Origin: CAYGUK01 sp964352985
GTDB lineage: Bacteria > Pseudomonadota > Gammaproteobacteria > JAHCLG01
NCBI GenBank assembly: GCA_964352985.1
Contig: CAYGUK010000041.1
Span: 1 to 31,743, forward strand
Length of the DNA: 31,743 bases
Direction of reading: 5' to 3'
The notes under the pieces were generated by a model. That model saw only the letters and a program-made list of their open reading frames with translations. It had not been told where the DNA came from and ran no database searches. Below are positions 24,169 through 31,743 of this stretch, in pieces. The translations under genes and the position numbers were made by a program. Position 1 is the stretch's first letter; each line of letters opens with the position of its first letter.

Positions 24169-25236
24169 ATGAAAATTTACTATAACATCTCAGCATTAAT
24201 TATTTTACTGGGTTTAACTACCCTCTCTTTTGCAAAACCTTTAAAGGTTGAGGCTAATTATTATTTTAAACCACATACTTTAAAAATAGTGAAGCCTTTA
24301 CTAAATGAAATTATTCAACATACTCGTTTAGAACAGGGCAATATTAAATATCAAATGACTTACTCGTCAGATCCAAATCATATAATATTTCATGAAATCT
24401 GGTCGAGCACTAAAACACATGAACAACACATCAATACGCCTTATTTTAAAAAAACACATAAAATTTTAAGCCAATATTACTCGCGTCCGCCTGTTATTAA
24501 AGAAACAGGTGGTGGCAAAGCGAATACCTTATATCAAGTCGCCACCATAGGCTCACTTGCACGAGGAGTTTATGATAGTAACATCCATTATGCGAGTTTA
24601 TTTAATAAAGGAACGATGGGGCTTGGAACATTTAAGGCAATCAATGGCGAAATGGTTGCTGTTGATGGACAGTTTTTTCAAATTAAAGCTTCAGGTAAAT
24701 TAGTAAAAGTTTCACCAAAACAAGTTGCACCATTTGCAGAAATTGTTAATTTTAAACCCACACATCAAAATATTTCTTTATCTGACGTCCAAAGTTATCA
24801 ACAACTTGACTCAATATTATTTAATCATTTTAAAAATCACAATATTCCATACGCCATTCGAATTGATGGCACTTTTTCACATTTAAAATTGAGAAGTCTT
24901 CGCAAACAAACTAAACCCTATCCACCATTAACAGTAGCGGCAGAAAATCAAGCGATATTTAATTTAAATCATGTCAAAGGTTCCATTGTCGGTTTTTGGT
25001 TTCCTCAATATTGGACGGGTATCGCCGTACCAGGATATCATTTACACTTTGTCACAGCAGACCGTAAAATAGGTGGTCATGTATTAGGAATTGATCTTAA
25101 ACAAGCATCATTATCTTTTGCACCCATCTATCACCTCGCATTTCAATTACCAACCAATCAATCTTTTGCAAAAGCAAATTTAGATCCCGCAACACTTCAT
25201 CAAGCCATTCATAAAGCTGAAGGTGGGGCTAAATAG
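24169..25236 (+). CDS. Exported ABM-domain / acetolactate decarboxylase fusion
   Basis: 355 residues. A signal peptide (1-22, cleavage likely after SFA) is followed by an ABM-like ferredoxin-fold domain (about 26-106; KVEANYYFKP, HEIWSSTKTHEQHINTPYFK) and an alpha-acetolactate decarboxylase domain (about 120-335). The latter keeps the metal-binding histidines H291, H293 (GYHLHF) and H304 (GGHVLG) with the same 2 and 11 residue spacing as the Brevibacillus enzyme, plus R231 (YAIRIDGTF) and E161 (NGEMVAVDG). It would convert acetolactate to acetoin outside the cytoplasm, if active. The family often has an acidic residue near the C-terminal LPxxxxF stretch; here it reads LPTNQSF, so activity is not certain. 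No acetolactate synthase gene is nearby. AGGA lies 7 bases before the ATG. Confidence 0.88.
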   Translation: MKIYYNISALIILLGLTTLSFAKPLKVEANYYFKPHTLKIVKPLLNEIIQHTRLEQGNIKYQMTYSSDPNHIIFHEIWSSTKTHEQHINTPYFKKTHKILSQYYSRPPVIKETGGGKANTLYQVATIGSLARGVYDSNIHYASLFNKGTMGLGTFKAINGEMVAVDGQFFQIKASGKLVKVSPKQVAPFAEIVNFKPTHQNISLSDVQSYQQLDSILFNHFKNHNIPYAIRIDGTFSHLKLRSLRKQTKPYPPLTVAAENQAIFNLNHVKGSIVGFWFPQYWTGIAVPGYHLHFVTADRKIGGHVLGIDLKQASLSFAPIYHLAFQLPTNQSFAKANLDPATLHQAIHKAEGGAK

Positions 25237-25362
25237 GTGAGAGATTGAAAGTCTAATTAATTACAGATGGAATAATTTTAGATTGTCATGGATGACATCT
25301 ATTAATAGAAATATAAATTAATATATTATTTTATCTTTATTAATCTCAATAATATTTCTTAA

Positions 25363-25593
25363 TTTAATTCCTACACAGCCTCCAATCTATTAATTACTTA
25401 TTATAAGAATGTTTTTAAGGGTAAAGATGCAAGAGAACCTAAAAACTTTGCTTATTCAATTTCGCAAGGAAGGTTAGGTGAGCTATACAAAGCTTATAGT
25501 CCGCAGGCCCGTGGGCTACTACCACAGCCACAATCTCAACAACAACATAGGGGTTACGGCTACGGGGCTGTTGGACAGAGAAGCCCTGGATGA
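25363..25593 (+). pseudogene. Decayed coding remnant, GC-richer than surroundings
   Basis: A plus-strand frame is open for 76 codons between in-frame stops TAA (25360) and TGA (25591) but has no ATG, GTG or TTG start. From about 25390 it is protein-like: YYKNVFKGKDAREPKNFAYS, then ISQGRLGELYKAYSPQARG, then LLPQPQSQQQHRGYGYGAVG. Its third codon positions are AT-rich as in neighbouring genes, whereas the overlapping frame at 25478-25663 has GC-rich third positions and is probably a shadow. I do not recognise the parent; a Gly/Gln/Tyr-rich C-terminal tail is likely. Confidence 0.45.
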
Positions 25594-25626
25594 CGCTAAT
25601 AACATTTACAATAAGAAAACAAATTA

Positions 25627-25683
25627 TAAACACTTAATTCGAAAAGTGTTTAAAAGGAGATAATTCCATTTTTGTCTCCTTTT
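25627..25683. terminator. Two hairpins, terminator of the ankyrin gene
   Basis: TAAACACTT/AAGTGTTTA (9-bp arms, 8-base loop, 25627-25652) abuts AAAAGGAGA/TCTCCTTTT (9-bp arms, 14-base loop, 25652-25683). The second has A and T runs on both sides, so it could act in both directions; it lies 11 bases after the stop of the minus-strand ankyrin gene. Confidence 0.55.
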
Positions 25684-25693
25684 TCTTACTTTA

Positions 25694-27304
25694 TTATTTT
25701 TTTATTTTAACTAATGGAATTGAAACAACGCCAGTATTCTTTGAATCAATCATATTCATTTCGTTATGATAAGCTTCATCTACTTCACAATCATCCGCCC
25801 CTTTCGATAGACGCTGAAGTTCCTCAGAACGTAACTGTAAGGTTTTAGCTAACTGCCATAATTTATTTAGACGTGTGGAAGATCTATGTTTGTTAGGCAT
25901 TCTTCCAAATCTTTTCTTGGTGTAAAATCCTTGTGTAATGATAGGATGTGTTTTTTCTCCTCCATCCAAAATATTTGCTTTTTCTAAAAATAGTAAAGCC
26001 TTTTTAATATTAATTAGATTATTAAAATATTCAGGCATTAAAAATAATCGTTCCATTTCATCAACGAGTTGTGTTTTATAAAATGCTATCTTTTCAGCAA
26101 TCTTGTTATTTACTTCTATACCCGCAACAAGAAGTCTAATTGCAATTCTAAATTTCATTGGTGGATCTATATCACTAAATGTATATTCTAATAACGACTT
26201 ATTGTCTTGTCGATGGTTAAGGATTTGTAATATCTGCATTTGTTGTGGATTTTTTTCACTTAATAAATAAGCAAAAATATCCTCACGTTGAAAAAAAACC
26301 GCCTGAAATAAAACGGTTCTACCGTCATCATCAATTACATTACACGCGGCACGGTTATCTAACAAAAAGACAACTTGTTCTATGCTCTGATCGTATCCTA
26401 TCGCTCTGTGCAAAGCTGTAAGACCAGATCTGTTTTTATAATTTATATTTGCACCCGCTTCAAGTATTTGACTGATGATACAACATGGCATTTTATGCGC
26501 TATTGCGCATTGTAATATTGTTGTCTCAAACCCAGATGGTTGAAATACATCGTTAATCGCATTTTTCACTGAGCATTGATTTAAAAACAACTCAACAATA
26601 TCTACTCGATTATTTTCAATTGCTTTTATTAAAGGTGAATATCCATGTAGATCCTCTATTATACAAGACGCACCTAGGTTCAAGAGCATTAGAATATGAA
26701 TGACTGTGACTTCCGGATTATCTACCGCACAATGCAATGCTGTTTTACCCATGTTGGATGATTTTTCATTGATTGATTCAGCCAATTGTTTTTGTAAAAC
26801 TTCATTTTGTGAATTTAGTAATAGTTCAGAAATTTTAATACTTTTCTTTCGAAGTGCTTCAATTAATGGTGTTTCCTTCCAACTATTTTTCTGATAACCA
26901 GGGTTAGGCTGTTTAAGCAGTATCTCAATGATTTCTAAATTTTCAAAATAAACAGCTTTCGATAAAGGCGTTTGACTATGGATATCTTGTTGCGTTGTAT
27001 CGGCACCGTGCTTTAGCAATAACAGTAGCATCTCAGCAGATCCGTTTTCTACGGCATAATGTAGTGCTGTTATTTGTCCAAAATACATTACCTTGTTAAT
27101 ATTTTGAATCGCATGTTGCTTAAAAGTTTCAGGACAATCCTCGCCTTCTAAAAAAAATCGAACTGTTTTAATATAGCCTAACTGAACAACTAAAATTAAT
27201 GGCGTTCCACCAAAAGATGTTACTTGAAATTTTTGTTCACTTGCAAATTTTTTTGCGACTTCTAAGTTATCACCACTTTCTTGAGTGAACGTATCATAAA
27301 ACAT
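25694..27304 (-). CDS. Ankyrin-repeat protein
   Basis: 536 residues with about nine ankyrin repeats between residues 31 and 355. Clear examples are GGTPLILVVQLG (32-43), ITALHYAVENGSAEMLLLLL (78-97), SQTPLSKAVYFENLEIIEIL, GKTALHCAVDNPEV, GYSPLIKAIENNRVDIVELF and GLTALHRAIGYDQSIEQVVF. The C-terminal ~180 residues are helical and end in a basic/acidic mixed region (SSTRLNKLWQLAKTLQLRSE, then EVDEAYHNEMNM). No signal peptide. Ankyrin proteins of this build in Legionellales are often Dot/Icm effectors acting in the host cell, but no secretion genes are in the window, so that role is inferred. AAGG lies ~10 bases before the ATG. Confidence 0.9.
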   Translation of the reverse strand: MFYDTFTQESGDNLEVAKKFASEQKFQVTSFGGTPLILVVQLGYIKTVRFFLEGEDCPETFKQHAIQNINKVMYFGQITALHYAVENGSAEMLLLLLKHGADTTQQDIHSQTPLSKAVYFENLEIIEILLKQPNPGYQKNSWKETPLIEALRKKSIKISELLLNSQNEVLQKQLAESINEKSSNMGKTALHCAVDNPEVTVIHILMLLNLGASCIIEDLHGYSPLIKAIENNRVDIVELFLNQCSVKNAINDVFQPSGFETTILQCAIAHKMPCCIISQILEAGANINYKNRSGLTALHRAIGYDQSIEQVVFLLDNRAACNVIDDDGRTVLFQAVFFQREDIFAYLLSEKNPQQMQILQILNHRQDNKSLLEYTFSDIDPPMKFRIAIRLLVAGIEVNNKIAEKIAFYKTQLVDEMERLFLMPEYFNNLINIKKALLFLEKANILDGGEKTHPIITQGFYTKKRFGRMPNKHRSSTRLNKLWQLAKTLQLRSEELQRLSKGADDCEVDEAYHNEMNMIDSKNTGVVSIPLVKIKK

Positions 27305-27782
27305 ACTTTGTTTACCTTATCACCTCTTGATTAATATTCTCGAGAAGGTTGAATGACTAAATGGTTTTTAAAATTCTTTGATTTTTATACTTTCTTATTT
27401 TAAGACGTGCTATTTAACCAGGCTTATACTGAAAATATAATCAGGATTAATGTTAAAAAAAGTGGCAATTAATTTAGTAAAATTCGACGCTAGATTAAAG
27501 TGATTTTTAACCCGAGTTTATGAATAGTTATAAAATAATTCCTCCGTATTTTATAATTTAAAGATCGCGGGAAACTTTTCTTTTCACTATAATGATTAAA
27601 TCACACTTTAAACAAAATCAATGATAGAGTTAATATATTTGAAAATTAACATGCAGTGTAAACAAACTCGATAAATACACTGTATCATTACTCTCAACTT
27701 ATCCATTTCGACTTTTACACTTGGCTTTGAATCTTTATTCTATTCACGTTATTATCTTTCCTCTTTATAGGGAGAATTCGAC
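27305..27782. other. Intergenic region with an inverted repeat
   Basis: 478 AT-rich bases between divergent genes; no ORF or RNA gene is supported. The one ordered element is an inverted repeat at 27651-27685: ATGCAGTGTA and TACACTGTAT (9 of 10 complementary) separated by 15 bases, about 100-130 bases before the hydrolase start. It may be an operator. Confidence 0.4.
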
Positions 27783-28580
27783 ATGCCTAAAATTTTACTC
27801 AATGACACAGAACTCTATTACGAAAGCTATGGTCAAGGTGAACCGCTCGTATTAATCGGAGGATTTAGTGCCGATCATTTGGTTTGGGTCACAGTATCAG
27901 AAAAACTAGCAGAAAAATATCGCGTAATTGTTTTTGATAATCGAGGTTCGGGACAATCCAGTATAACGAATGGCCCCTATAGTATCGCTCAGTTTGCCAA
28001 GGATGTGGTTGATTTGTGTCATGCTCTAGATATTTCAAAAGCCCATTTCATCGGTAATTCAATGGGCGGTTTTATTTTACAAGTTTTAGCGCATGAATAT
28101 CCTCACTTAGTAAAATCAGCCATTATTAGTAACTCCAGTTATAAAACGGATACCGTCTTTAAATATTATATCCAAGCACAATTAGAAATGATGAAAGCAA
28201 ATACACCTCGTCACGCGTTATACAAAGCATCCTGTGCTTGGTGTTTTTCACAAAAGTTTCTTTCTCAACCCGAAACGTTAGAGACATTAATTGAAATGGC
28301 ATTAAACAATCCGTTTCCATTTACTATTGAAGGATATGAGGGACAATATTCGGCTATAAAAGATTTTAATTCGCTGTCATTGTTATCTGCTATTACTGTG
28401 CCCACGTTGGTTATTGGATCAAATGAAGATATCATTTTTCCTGAGCGAATTTTTAAAGTGTTAGCTGAAAAAATTAATCAGGCTAAATACTTTTGTTTTG
28501 ATCAATGTGGTCATTTACCTCATATCGAAGAGCCTGAAAAATATATTAAAATAGTCACTGAATTTATTGATGGGATATGA
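27783..28580 (+). CDS. Alpha/beta hydrolase
   Basis: 265-residue cytosolic alpha/beta hydrolase resembling the 3-oxoadipate enol-lactonase/haloperoxidase-like group. The oxyanion region is LVLIGGFSAD (22-31), then VIVFDNRGSGQSS, nucleophile elbow GNSMGG with S93, acid D216 in IGSNEDIIFP and H244 in CGHLPHIEEPE. A cap domain of helices lies at about 125-195. Substrate cannot be inferred. Strong ribosome site AGGGAGA 7 bases before the ATG. Followed at 139 bases by tam on the same strand; no terminator is evident between, so cotranscription is possible. Confidence 0.9.
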   Translation: MPKILLNDTELYYESYGQGEPLVLIGGFSADHLVWVTVSEKLAEKYRVIVFDNRGSGQSSITNGPYSIAQFAKDVVDLCHALDISKAHFIGNSMGGFILQVLAHEYPHLVKSAIISNSSYKTDTVFKYYIQAQLEMMKANTPRHALYKASCAWCFSQKFLSQPETLETLIEMALNNPFPFTIEGYEGQYSAIKDFNSLSLLSAITVPTLVIGSNEDIIFPERIFKVLAEKINQAKYFCFDQCGHLPHIEEPEKYIKIVTEFIDGI

Positions 28581-28719
28581 ACAAGTCATCATAATATTAA
28601 ACAGTTTAACTTTAGCTTTTGTCTGTAGATATGTTTTAGATATCATGCTTTATTTTATAACATTTTTCACATATAGTATTAATCAATTTTATAGATAAAG
28701 TCTAAGGAGAATCAACAAA

Positions 28720-29523
28720 ATGACAACAAGCAATAATTTTTGGGATTCAAAACAATATTCACAATTTCTCAAAGCAAGAACAAAACCTGCAAAAGATCTT
28801 TTATCTTCTATTCCTGATATACAAGAACCAACTTTAGTATATGATTTGGGTTGTGGTCCTGGCAATAGTACTATTTTATTAAAACAACGTTGGCCAAATG
28901 CTATAATAGTGGGTGTCGACTCCTCTGAAGATATGCTGAAGACAGCTCGGTCAACCTATCCTGAAATAGATTTTAAACTCGGTGATATCGCAAATTTTAG
29001 CTTTCAAGAAAAGTGTGATGTTATTTTTGCAAATGCTTCTTTGCAATGGATTGATGACCATCAAAATTTAATCAACCAGTTGGTTTCTCAATTAAATAAT
29101 AACGGCATTTTAGCAATTCAAATGCCAAATAATTTTCATTGTCCTTCCCATCAAATAACAATTGATCTTTTAAACAACAATCCAGACTGGCAATCTTTAA
29201 AAAATAATTTACGCTACGATAAGTTAACCTCGCCTTATTATAAAATGGATATTTATTATCGCTATTTTACTGATGCAGGGTTAACGAATGTTTTACTTTG
29301 GGAAACTGATTATTATCAAGAAATGGAAAATCATCATGCTATTTATGAGTGGGCAAGTGGCACCGGGTTACGCCCTGTAATATCAAAATTAGATGAAAAA
29401 AATAAAGCTTTATTTATCGAAAAATATGTTTCATCACTTAAAACCGTTTATCCAACACAAGCCAATGGCAAAGTGCTCTTCCCTTTTAAACGGATATTTA
29501 TGATAGGTTGTCTTGCAAATTGA
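28720..29523 (+). CDS. tam: Trans-aconitate 2-methyltransferase (Tam-like)
   Basis: SAM-dependent methyltransferase that methylates trans-aconitate, a by-product inhibiting the TCA cycle. 267 residues (about 252 in E. coli). Motif I is VYDLGCGPGNST (40-51), followed by VGVDSSEDML, LGDIANF and the Tam-typical FANASLQWIDDH and IQMPNNFHCPSH. The C-terminal part contains YYRYFTDAGL and VYEWASGTGL-like YEWASGTGLRPVI, also diagnostic. AAGGAG lies 11 bases before the ATG. Converges with the orphan at 29556. The enzyme activity is inferred from family. Confidence 0.88.
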   Translation: MTTSNNFWDSKQYSQFLKARTKPAKDLLSSIPDIQEPTLVYDLGCGPGNSTILLKQRWPNAIIVGVDSSEDMLKTARSTYPEIDFKLGDIANFSFQEKCDVIFANASLQWIDDHQNLINQLVSQLNNNGILAIQMPNNFHCPSHQITIDLLNNNPDWQSLKNNLRYDKLTSPYYKMDIYYRYFTDAGLTNVLLWETDYYQEMENHHAIYEWASGTGLRPVISKLDEKNKALFIEKYVSSLKTVYPTQANGKVLFPFKRIFMIGCLAN

Positions 29524-29555
29524 AAATAATCTAACATAGATTTAATATTTTATAT

Positions 29556-30194
29556 TTACACTTTTTTTGTCGGTGTTCTTTTGGGCGGCTTGGCTTTTAC
29601 TTTTTTATCTTTTTTCTTGGGACTCTCGGCAATTATGTGTCGCGAGCTTTTTTTAAAAAATTTTACCTGATGCTGAATTTCTTTTGTTTGTTTTATTTCA
29701 CCTTCTTCTTTTTCTTCTAATTCTGTTTTTTGTTTTATAGGTGGCCGAACTCTAATGCTACTAACGAAAGTTTTTTGTGCAATTTCTAAATTTGAAATAC
29801 GCGCATCGCAATCACTGACACTGTTTTGAATGATACGAACTTGTTCCAGTAAATCTGCATAGGATTGTTGTAGTTTTCCAACTTCTAAATCATGCTGCTG
29901 TTTATTATCTTCTGAAAATAAATCTCGGCAACAATTAAATTTTTTAAATAAAGACTGACAACAACTGCTTAGCCTATCAATCAACCCAACACCGTAAGTT
30001 AATAATCCAAATGAACAACAACCAAGAAATCCACCGCTTAATAAAACACCAATAAAATAAAGATTTGTGGTTTCTTGACTATTACTGTTATCAAGCTCTT
30101 GGTATAAACCATATTTTAATGCTAGAGATAGTGTGATAGCAAAGCCTGATAAACATCCACAAATCGAACAACAGCTAATAAATGGCTTAAGCAT
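29556..30194 (-). CDS. Two-TM, coiled-coil orphan protein with Lys-rich tail
   Basis: 212 residues; no recognised family. Cys-rich N-terminus (ISCCSICGCLSG, 6-17) leads into a first membrane helix (to about 28), a short polar loop (31-45), a second helix (46-72, GVLLSGGFLGCCSFGLLTYG), then further Cys pairs (SSCCQ, NCCRD). A coiled-coil-like stretch follows (about 98-145, LQQSYADLLEQVRIIQNSVS), then a strongly basic tail (KKKDKKVKAKPPKRTPTKK). The close helix pair with cytosolic coiled coil resembles, in build only, inclusion-membrane proteins of intracellular bacteria. Ribosome site unclear. Converges with tam. Confidence 0.65.
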   Translation of the reverse strand: MLKPFISCCSICGCLSGFAITLSLALKYGLYQELDNSNSQETTNLYFIGVLLSGGFLGCCSFGLLTYGVGLIDRLSSCCQSLFKKFNCCRDLFSEDNKQQHDLEVGKLQQSYADLLEQVRIIQNSVSDCDARISNLEIAQKTFVSSIRVRPPIKQKTELEEKEEGEIKQTKEIQHQVKFFKKSSRHIIAESPKKKDKKVKAKPPKRTPTKKV

Positions 30195-30660
30195 TTCATC
30201 ATCACAAATAACGGTATCCCTTCGGCTAGAACGATGACTTAAAATAATAAACTCCTTTTTATATCATTTCATTACTAAAATTTTAAAAGTTAATTTACAT
30301 GTTGTCTCCACCAAAATTATTTAATAAATTCCTCCCGTATTCTTTAATAAATTGTTGCGTTATACATTTCACATTTATTTTATATTCAAACTTATTGTCG
30401 GTTGATACCGAGGCAGTCCACATCCAATTAGATAATCAATTAAATGTTTCCGATTAACTGATATTGCCTTTTAACAATCTGAGGCCTTATGAATATCATT
30501 TAATATAAAATAGAAATGTTTTCCAAACATTTATTTTAACAGTCAATTGTATCCTCAATTATTAATACGCCTCCAAAATATAATTATTTTTCACCAATTT
30601 TAATCAAAATGTGGTGTAAAATAAAAAATTTAACTATTTAACTAAAACTAAAAAATATTT
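30195..30660. other. Intergenic region without recognisable features
   Basis: 466 AT-rich bases between the coiled-coil orphan and the IS remnant. I see no supported ORF, RNA gene or dyad. Confidence 0.4.
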
Positions 30661-30661
30661 G

Positions 30662-30878
30662 TGTACCCCCCATAATTAAGACTACTCAAAAATAGAATTA
30701 TTGTTGTTAAACAGATCAAGATTATTATCTCTTCTCCTGCCAAATTGATTGGGGGTTAATCCAGCAAGTGATTGATGAGGTCTTTCAAAATTATACTCAT
30801 GACGGCAATGTCTCGATAATTGGTTTACACTTCTAGTTTTATTTGGTGTAGTTTCCCTAATCTGGATTATTATAAACA
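30662..30878 (-). mobile_element. 3' remnant of an IS3-like insertion sequence
   Basis: On the minus strand a frame reads IIQIRETTPNKTRSVNQLSR, HCRHEYNFERPHQSLAGLTP, then NQFGRRRDNNLDL and a stop at 30682-30684. The YNFERPHQSLAGLTPNQF stretch is the C-terminus of IS3-type (orfB) integrase-core transposases. Eleven bases after the stop, GGGGGGTACA (plus-strand TGTACCCCCC at 30662-30671) looks like the element's terminal inverted repeat. The catalytic part, the 5' end and the other terminus are absent, so this is a nonfunctional remnant. An upstream in-frame TAA limits the frame near 30880, just before the next gene. Confidence 0.8.
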
Positions 30879-30908
30879 GATATGATTAGTATATGTTGGA
30901 GAATAGGC

Positions 30909-31373
30909 ATGTATTTGAGGCTAAGGGATAAGTTTGGAAAAGCTATCTTATTTATTTTCCTGGCTTTTTTCACAAACGGCTATCTGTTTGCTGGTACGAG
31001 TAGTTACAAAGTTGAGATACAAAATAATAGTGATGATGATATTCTTACCTTTCCAAATTATCCCTATCCTCAAACAGAAAAATTTGGATGTAACATTTTA
31101 ATTTATCAGCCAGCAACAGGTAGTATCGAGGCAAGTTGTAATATAGAATGGTTGATTGGTAATGCTAATGGAATTAGCTTTTATGTTTTGCTAAAGTCGA
31201 AAGATGAAACGTTAATTAATCTGTGCCCAATGCAAATTCAAGACAAGCCCAGCTTTTTCGGATCTAACTCAAGCATCTCTAATCATTCAAATTCCGGGGC
31301 ATGTTCTTCAATTGTAATTAATCCTGGATCAAATGCTCAGTTTGATTACCACTGGATTATTTCTTTGAATTAA
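30909..31373 (+). CDS. Small exported hypothetical protein
   Basis: 154 residues from the ATG at 30909, chosen because GGAG lies 8 bases upstream; an in-frame ATG at 30882 has no ribosome site and would extend into the IS remnant. Residues 1-29 form a signal peptide (KFGKAILFIFLAFFTNGYLFAG). The mature part (~125 residues) is beta-rich in appearance with four or five cysteines (FGCN, ASCN, NLCP, GACSS) and is rich in Asn and Ser. No known family. Its promoter region abuts the IS remnant, which may supply or disrupt it. Confidence 0.6.
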   Translation: MYLRLRDKFGKAILFIFLAFFTNGYLFAGTSSYKVEIQNNSDDDILTFPNYPYPQTEKFGCNILIYQPATGSIEASCNIEWLIGNANGISFYVLLKSKDETLINLCPMQIQDKPSFFGSNSSISNHSNSGACSSIVINPGSNAQFDYHWIISLN

Positions 31374-31555
31374 CACCAATGATATATAAAAATTGATTTT
31401 AGTATTTTTCTCACAACTAATTTTAATCTAAAAATTAATCGTTCATCGTTTAAAATTACTAACAAAATAAATTATTAATATTTTTCGATCTTTTTGGTAA
31501 TAAAGGTTGAGTTGGTATAAGTTATCTAAAAGAAAAATGTAATTAAGAAAATTAT

Positions 31556-31642
31556 TGGTGCCCGGGGCCGGACTCGAACCGGCACGGGGTTGCCCCCGAG
31601 GGATTTTAAGTCCCTTGCGTCTACCAATTCCGCCACCCGGGC
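31556..31642 (-). tRNA. tRNA-Leu(UAA)
   Basis: Complete type II tRNA on the minus strand: acceptor GCCCGGG/CCCGGGC, D arm GGCGGAATTGGTAGACGC, anticodon stem AGGGA/TCCCT with loop CTTAAAA (anticodon TAA), long variable arm (CGGGGGCAACCCCG), T arm with GGTTCGAGTCC, and encoded CCA at 31556-31558. It reads UUA, a frequent codon in this AT-rich DNA. It lies 38 bases after tRNA-Cys in the same direction. Confidence 0.97.
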
Positions 31643-31680
31643 ATCATTCTAAAAATCACATTGGTAGTGAAAAAATCTTG

Positions 31681-31743
31681 AGGCTGGAGCCGGAATCGAA
31701 CCGACGTACAAGGCTTTGCAGGCCTCTGCATAACCACTCTGCC
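31681..31743 (-). tRNA. tRNA-Cys(GCA), 5' end beyond window
   Basis: Minus-strand tRNA cut by the window edge; about 11 bases of the 5' end are missing. Visible are the D arm (GAGTGGTTATGCAGAGG), anticodon stem GGCC.../...GCC with loop CTGCAAA (anticodon GCA), T arm GTCGG-TTCGATT-CCGGC, acceptor TCCAGCC and U73, the discriminator of tRNA-Cys. CCA is not encoded. Order Cys-Leu(UAA) matches the E. coli glyW-cysT-leuZ cluster. Confidence 0.93.

Noticed and set aside
25478..25663. 61-codon plus-strand frame
   Set aside because: Third codon positions are GC-rich, unlike the genome, and it overlaps a frame with natural codon use; probably a shadow of the remnant at 25363-25593.
31556..31642. attL/attR duplication of the tRNA-Leu 3' end
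   Set aside because: No second copy of the T-arm/acceptor sequence was found in the window.

Overview
The window looks like chromosome of an AT-rich gammaproteobacterium of the Legionellales/Coxiella-like type, probably host-associated. The evidence is a gammaproteobacterial-style cyoABCD operon, TrhO, a YheT-type hydrolase, a tRNA-Cys/tRNA-Leu pair as in the enterobacterial glyW-cysT-leuZ cluster, an ankyrin-repeat protein, and many orphan proteins that look like secreted effectors or small membrane proteins. The organism call is inference, because no rRNA or marker phylogeny is present.

Layout. Bases 1-369 hold no convincing gene. On the minus strand, 370-4306 encode cytochrome bo3 quinol oxidase (cyoD, C, B, A; no cyoE in the window), preceded by a very short LuxR-type regulator (4462-4920). 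Bases 5120-7524 hold two convergent orphan genes. Bases 7787-10690 encode a large RTX-repeat/subtilisin-type protease whose RTX block lies before the catalytic domain. Bases 11002-15161 are mostly conserved functions: TrhO, a Bcr/CflA-type MFS exporter divergent from a LysR regulator (with a perfect inverted repeat between them), and a YheT-type hydrolase. Bases 15162-15710 have no intact gene but contain a decayed coding remnant and a compact palindromic element between 10-bp direct repeats. Then come a Cys-rich two-TM orphan, an orphan gene in line with yhhQ, a methyltransferase, a glutathionyl-hydroquinone reductase and two tiny membrane proteins.

Bases 20204-23098 carry three LuxR-family regulators in a row on the minus strand. 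Two share an N-terminal signature with the short regulator beside cyo, so the window holds several members of one divergent LuxR-like family. Bases 23409-25236 encode an orphan protein and an exported protein fusing an ABM-like domain to acetolactate decarboxylase. Bases 25363-25593 hold another decayed coding remnant, followed by an ankyrin-repeat protein, an alpha/beta hydrolase, a trans-aconitate methyltransferase, a coiled-coil membrane orphan, the 3' end of an IS3-like element and a small exported protein. The window ends in minus-strand tRNA-Leu(UAA) and a tRNA-Cys(GCA) cut by the edge.

The most unusual points are the LuxR-like family with its sensorless member next to cyo, the exported ABM-acetolactate decarboxylase fusion, the inverted RTX-protease architecture, and the palindromic element at 15554-15711.
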